Shown here piece by piece: positions 23,120 through 26,067 of a DNA stretch of 26,067 nt (positions are counted from its first letter, which is position 1; every line of letters starts with the position of its first letter). The DNA lies in IMG/VR virus record IMGVR_UViG_3300022752_000338, positions 1 to 26,067 of that record; one strand, given 5' to 3'. The notes beneath the pieces were generated by a model. That model saw only the letters and a program-made list of their open reading frames with translations, made no database searches and was not told the origin of the DNA. The stretch comes from a virus. The translations under genes and the position numbers were made by a program.

Positions 23120-23439
23120 TGTCGAGACAAGTTCAGACCGAAGTTACAGGTCTTGGAACAACTGACGTAGTAGGAGTTGATATCAACTTAACTCCTGTTA
23201 ATGTGTCAGTTGCTGTAATGCTAAGCCCTGGTGCTATTTTGAAATACACCGTTGAGCACACATACCATGATTTGTGGTCTCCATATAGCCCAAACGATAT
23301 TACATGGTTTCCATTTATTGTAGACCAAACATCTAACGCAGATGGCTATTATGCTTATCCCATATCGGGAGTGCGTGTTCGTGTCACAGAATATACATCT
23401 GGTATGGTTACCCTAAAGGTGTTACAGGCAGGAATCTAA
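23119..23439 (+). CDS. Small fibre-associated protein
   Basis: A 106-aa protein starting in a TAATG overlap with the fibre stop; GGAGGG lies 6 bases upstream. It is beta-rich, with a basic-polar middle (HTYHDLWSPYSPNDITWFPF) and an alternating C-terminal strand pair (VRVRVTEYTSGMVTLKVL). A small tail or fibre-tip protein is likely because it sits inside the fibre cluster. Family not recognised. Confidence 0.6.
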   Translation: MSRQVQTEVTGLGTTDVVGVDINLTPVNVSVAVMLSPGAILKYTVEHTYHDLWSPYSPNDITWFPFIVDQTSNADGYYAYPISGVRVRVTEYTSGMVTLKVLQAGI

Positions 23440-23715
23440 ATGGCCACTTACTTTGCACGTCCATACGGCAAAGTTTACGGGACGGGAGCTACATCAGCAG
23501 GTTTAACTTCAGTTGGTCGTGTTTATACATTTAACACCCCTGAATTAAGCTGGACTGTGACGCATAACCTAGGGACGTATAACTTTGTTGCTAGTTTATT
23601 TGATTCTGATAACCAACAATTTTTTGCTGGAATTAAAGTAATTAGCCCTAATCAATTTATTGTTTATATGACTGAACCTACTGCTGGCTCGGTAAACGTG
23701 GTGTTCTCCTTATGA
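23440..23715 (+). CDS. Small tail protein with HNL-type beta domain
   Basis: A 91-aa protein starting directly after the previous stop. After a short N-terminal arm (ARPYGKVYGTGATSAG) it has a domain with W-TVTHNLGT, DNQQFFAGIKVI and FIVYMTEPTAG. The same order (IVHNL, NGKYYNDIV, VKVYLS) ends the 610-aa fibre at 23992-25824. It may be a detached copy of a fibre-tip domain or an accessory tip. It overlaps the next gene by ATGA. Confidence 0.65.
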   Translation: MATYFARPYGKVYGTGATSAGLTSVGRVYTFNTPELSWTVTHNLGTYNFVASLFDSDNQQFFAGIKVISPNQFIVYMTEPTAGSVNVVFSL

Positions 23716-23918
23716 CATATGACATTATTGTCTTGAAGCGTGATATTCACTTGGCTGCATACATGAAAGCTCATGGTGCGGTGCTACAAACCTATCGTGA
23801 CGAAAAATTTTACTTTAGCAGTGAGGTCTCTGAGACCGAATGGCGAGTCAAACACGCAGGATCTGATGCTTTGAGAGTTGATCAAGAACTTCTTGTTCTT
23901 CGTCGATTTCTGAAGTAA
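23712..23918 (+). CDS. Small phage protein (possibly DUF5659-like)
   Basis: A 68-aa protein starting in an ATGA overlap. It begins with a short strand, then a helix (DIHLAAYMKAHGAVL), then YFSSEVSETEWRVKH and a final helix (VDQELLVLRRFLK). The layout resembles short phage proteins I recall as DUF5659; I am not sure. It is soluble and basic at the C-terminus. The 73 bases after it hold no clear terminator. Confidence 0.6.
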   Translation: MTYDIIVLKRDIHLAAYMKAHGAVLQTYRDEKFYFSSEVSETEWRVKHAGSDALRVDQELLVLRRFLK

Positions 23919-23991
23919 GATTCCATCTGCGTGAGTCGTGTCGAGTAAAGAAAACTTGTAAAACTAATTTCCTAATTTTGGAGTATGACTC

Positions 23992-25824
23992 ATGGCTAAT
24001 TTCCCAGTATTTCATGGCATTACCCTCGCGGCTAATGCTTACGTAGAAAACCTCAACCTCGAAATCCTGTCTTCTGATCCCAGCCCAGTTGCTGCTGGCC
24101 GTCTGTGGTTCAACAGCACTGACAAGGTAATCCGCTATTCTGCTCTGAATAGCTCTGGTGCCGTTGTTGTTCGCACCATCAAGGATGCTGAGTCTGCCGC
24201 TTCTGAGTTGGCCGACGTTCAAGCCGCTATCGCCGCTGAAGAAGCCCGCGCTACCGCTGCTGAAGGCGTTTTGTCTTCTGACCTCGCAGACGAAATTGCT
24301 CGCGCTACTGCTGCTGAGCAAGCTCTGGACACCAAAATTGACAACGTTAAAGCTGAGTTGCTCGGTGGTATCCCTCCTTCGGTTTTGGACACCATCACCG
24401 AATTAGCTCAAGCTCTTGAGAACAACCCCGACATCATCAACGTGCTCGAAGGCATGATTGGTGACGTTCAGTCTGCCGTTGACGCTGAAGAAACTCGCGC
24501 CTTGGCTGCTGAAGCTGCTTTGGGTGGCCGTGTTGACCAAGAGATTGCTGATCGTCAAGCTGCTGTTAGCGCCGAAGAAACTCGCGCTATGGCCGCAGAA
24601 GCTGGTCTTGACACACGTCTGACTACTGTTGAAGGCGCTACTAACGGCAAGATCGGTAACCTGACCCAACTGAACACCACAGACAAGTCAACTCTGGTTG
24701 CTGCAATCAACGAAGTTAACACTGGCCTGAGCAACGAAGTTGCCCGTGCTACTGCCGCTGAAACCCAGTTAACTTCTGACTTGGCTGATGAAGTTGCCCG
24801 CGCTGAAGCCGCTGAGCAAGATTTGGCTGACGACATTGCTCAAGAAGTTTCTGACCGCCAAGCTGCTGTTTCTGCTGAAGAGACTGCACGTATTGCTGGT
24901 GACGCTACCAACGCTGCCGCTATCGCCGCTGAGACTACTCGTGCTCAAGGCGCAGAAGCCGACTTGGCATCCGACATCGCTGCTGAAACCAGCCGCGCAC
25001 AAGGCGCTGAATCTGATCTGGCTGCTGACATTTCTGCTGAAACAGCCCGTGCAACCGCTGCTGAGACATCTTTGTCTGGTGACATCGCTACTGAGCGTAC
25101 ACGCGCTCAAGGTGCTGAAGCTGGTTTGGCTGCTGATATCGTTGCCGAAGCTACCGCTCGCGCTGCCGCTGTTACTGCTGAGCAGACTCGTGCCCTCGCT
25201 GCTGAAGCCGCTCTGTCTGCTGACATCACCGCAGAAGCCGCTGCTCGTGCCGCTGCCGTTACTGCCGAAGAGACCCGTGCTCTTGCCGCAGAAGCCAGCC
25301 TGTCTGCCGATATCTCTGCTGAAGCTACAGCCCGTGCTGCTGCTGTAAGCGCAGAAGCTGCTACCCGTGCAGCCGCAGACACTTCTCTGCGTAACGACCT
25401 TAACAGCGAAATTGCTCGTGCTCAAGCTGCTGAAGGCGACATTGCTAGCGATCTGGCCGATGAAGTTGCTCGTGCAACTGCTGCCGAGCAAGACATTGCT
25501 TCTGACTTGGCTGACGAGATTGCTCGTGCTACCGCTGCTGAAACTCAAGAAGCCAGCGACCGTGTTGCTGCCGACGCACAGATCCGCAGCGACTACAACG
25601 ACACCGTGTTTACTTTCCAAGCTGGTGCTTCTGCTACCGTACACACTATTGTTCACAACCTGAACAACAGCTTCGTGGACGTGGGTGTGCAAGTTGAACG
25701 CGCTAACGGTAAGTACTACAACGACATCGTGTCTGTTGAAGAAGTTGACAGCAACACTGTTAAGGTGTACTTGTCTACCGCTTTGAAGATCAAAGCAATC
25801 TGCCGCAGCGCTGTTAGCCTGTAA
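23992..25824 (+). CDS. Tail fibre with long alanine-rich coiled coil
   Basis: A 610-aa protein with GGAG 8 bases before the ATG. Residues 1-65 form a globular attachment domain (SSDPSPVAAGRLWFN). Residues about 65-540 are almost uninterrupted alanine-rich helix with repeated units such as SDLADEIARATAAEQ. The R-A-x-A-A-E motif recurs every 18 residues (five helical turns), with some 29-residue steps, so a trimeric coiled-coil rod is likely. A break near GGIPPSVLDTITELAQAL is a hinge. The C-terminal 70 residues are a beta domain with TIVHNLNN and VKVYLST, the probable tip. Codons are strongly biased, as in abundant proteins. Probable receptor-binding fibre; the receptor is unknown. Confidence 0.82.
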   Translation: MANFPVFHGITLAANAYVENLNLEILSSDPSPVAAGRLWFNSTDKVIRYSALNSSGAVVVRTIKDAESAASELADVQAAIAAEEARATAAEGVLSSDLADEIARATAAEQALDTKIDNVKAELLGGIPPSVLDTITELAQALENNPDIINVLEGMIGDVQSAVDAEETRALAAEAALGGRVDQEIADRQAAVSAEETRAMAAEAGLDTRLTTVEGATNGKIGNLTQLNTTDKSTLVAAINEVNTGLSNEVARATAAETQLTSDLADEVARAEAAEQDLADDIAQEVSDRQAAVSAEETARIAGDATNAAAIAAETTRAQGAEADLASDIAAETSRAQGAESDLAADISAETARATAAETSLSGDIATERTRAQGAEAGLAADIVAEATARAAAVTAEQTRALAAEAALSADITAEAAARAAAVTAEETRALAAEASLSADISAEATARAAAVSAEAATRAAADTSLRNDLNSEIARAQAAEGDIASDLADEVARATAAEQDIASDLADEIARATAAETQEASDRVAADAQIRSDYNDTVFTFQAGASATVHTIVHNLNNSFVDVGVQVERANGKYYNDIVSVEEVDSNTVKVYLSTALKIKAICRSAVSL

Positions 25825-25831
25825 TTAAGGA

Positions 25832-25850
25832 GGGGGGCTAATCACCCCCC
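25832..25850 (+). promoter_or_regulatory. GC hairpin between fibre gene and next start
   Basis: GGGGGG (25832-25837), loop CTAATCA, CCCCCC (25845-25850), followed by GTTCTT and the ATG of the last gene. The T-tract is poor, so termination is at best partial. AAGGA (25827-25831) lies directly 5' of the stem. If the stem forms, it brings this ribosome binding site to 6 bases from the ATG. Confidence 0.6.
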
Positions 25851-25856
25851 GTTCTT

Positions 25857-26066
25857 ATGAAAGCTCTGAAGAACTTTAACTTTGATTCCATAAAGACTGT
25901 GGATGACGCATTTTCCAAACTGGAGAGTGAAATCAGAGAGTTAGCTGATTTGGTTGAAGACCCCTTTGGAGAAGACGACAGGGATCAGTTGTCTGAGAAT
26001 ATCGAATGGATAAAGCGGTTTTACGAAACTGCTGAGACGAGGATATTAGAGAGTGACCGAAGCTGA
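25857..26066 (+). CDS. Small acidic phage protein
   Basis: A 69-aa acidic helical protein (FDSIKTVDDAFSKLESEIRELADLVEDP, then ENIEWIKRFYETAETRIL), probably a short helical hairpin or coiled coil. Its ribosome binding site is separated from the ATG by a strong hairpin. It follows the coiled-coil fibre and ends at the window edge. The family is not recognised; it could be a fibre chaperone or the first gene of a lysis/tail module, which the sequence does not decide. Confidence 0.6.
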   Translation: MKALKNFNFDSIKTVDDAFSKLESEIRELADLVEDPFGEDDRDQLSENIEWIKRFYETAETRILESDRS

Positions 26067-26067
26067 G

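Noticed and set aside
23956-23989. TTGTAA ... TATGAC as a promoter before the coiled-coil fibre
   Set aside because: The spacer is 22 bases and both boxes are weak.
24230-25560. Regular repeats read as a possible CRISPR array
   Set aside because: The repeats are in frame, encode coiled-coil units and have no constant repeat-spacer pattern.
24769-25692. Minus-strand ORF of 307 codons under the fibre gene
   Set aside because: It is the antisense shadow of the alanine-rich repeats (S-, G- and C-rich translation), with no ribosome binding site.

Overview
The window is the structural half of a tailed double-stranded DNA phage genome. It holds a small and a large terminase subunit, a long portal of the P22 gp1 type, a scaffold, an HK97-fold-like major capsid protein, a P22 gp4-like adaptor and several fibre genes. 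No tape measure, tail tube or sheath gene is visible. The adaptor type and the missing long-tail genes suggest a podovirus-like particle, but this is an inference because the genome continues on both sides. No integrase, repressor or attachment site is seen. Nothing in the window names the host; the protein families resemble those I associate with freshwater phages of Gram-negative bacteria (recollection, not a search).

Layout. (1) Positions 1-2661, + strand: fourteen very small, tightly coupled ORFs, mostly with ATGA stop/start overlaps. They include three membrane mini-proteins below 50 aa and two proteins sharing a C-terminal module. (2) Positions 2654-4242, - strand: a two-gene cassette running against everything else. 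It encodes an HslV/proteasome-like Ntn hydrolase followed by an HTH-metallophosphoesterase fusion. (3) Positions 4286-6536: a small protein, TerS, TerL and a small overlapping ORF. (4) Positions 6537-6964: about 400 bases with no convincing gene. A near-consensus sigma70 promoter starts one base after the preceding stop codon. It is followed by crossing inverted repeats, the best candidate here for an undescribed structured RNA. (5) Positions 6965-16681: two small ORFs, then a 992-aa polyvalent protein with an ADP-ribosyltransferase-like C-terminus and a DNA-glycosylase-like HhH motif. After it come the portal, two small ORFs, a GroES-like co-chaperonin, the scaffold, a conserved unknown, an abundant structural protein and the major capsid protein. 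(6) Positions 16726-20684: minor structural proteins, including a basic protein with many K-x-GG motifs, the adaptor (with an inserted beta domain) and a small zinc-binding protein. (7) Positions 20687-26066: an 810-aa repeat-rich fibre, three small genes, a 610-aa alanine-rich coiled-coil fibre and a final small ORF. That last ORF has a hairpin between its ribosome binding site and its start codon.

How it works together. TerS and TerL package DNA through the portal into a shell built by the capsid protein on the scaffold. The GroES-like protein sits beside these genes and probably adapts the host chaperonin to fold them. The adaptor closes the head and the fibres give host specificity. The 992-aa ART/HhH protein may enter the host with the DNA. 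The early mini-genes and the reversed protease/phosphoesterase cassette look like host-takeover or regulatory functions.
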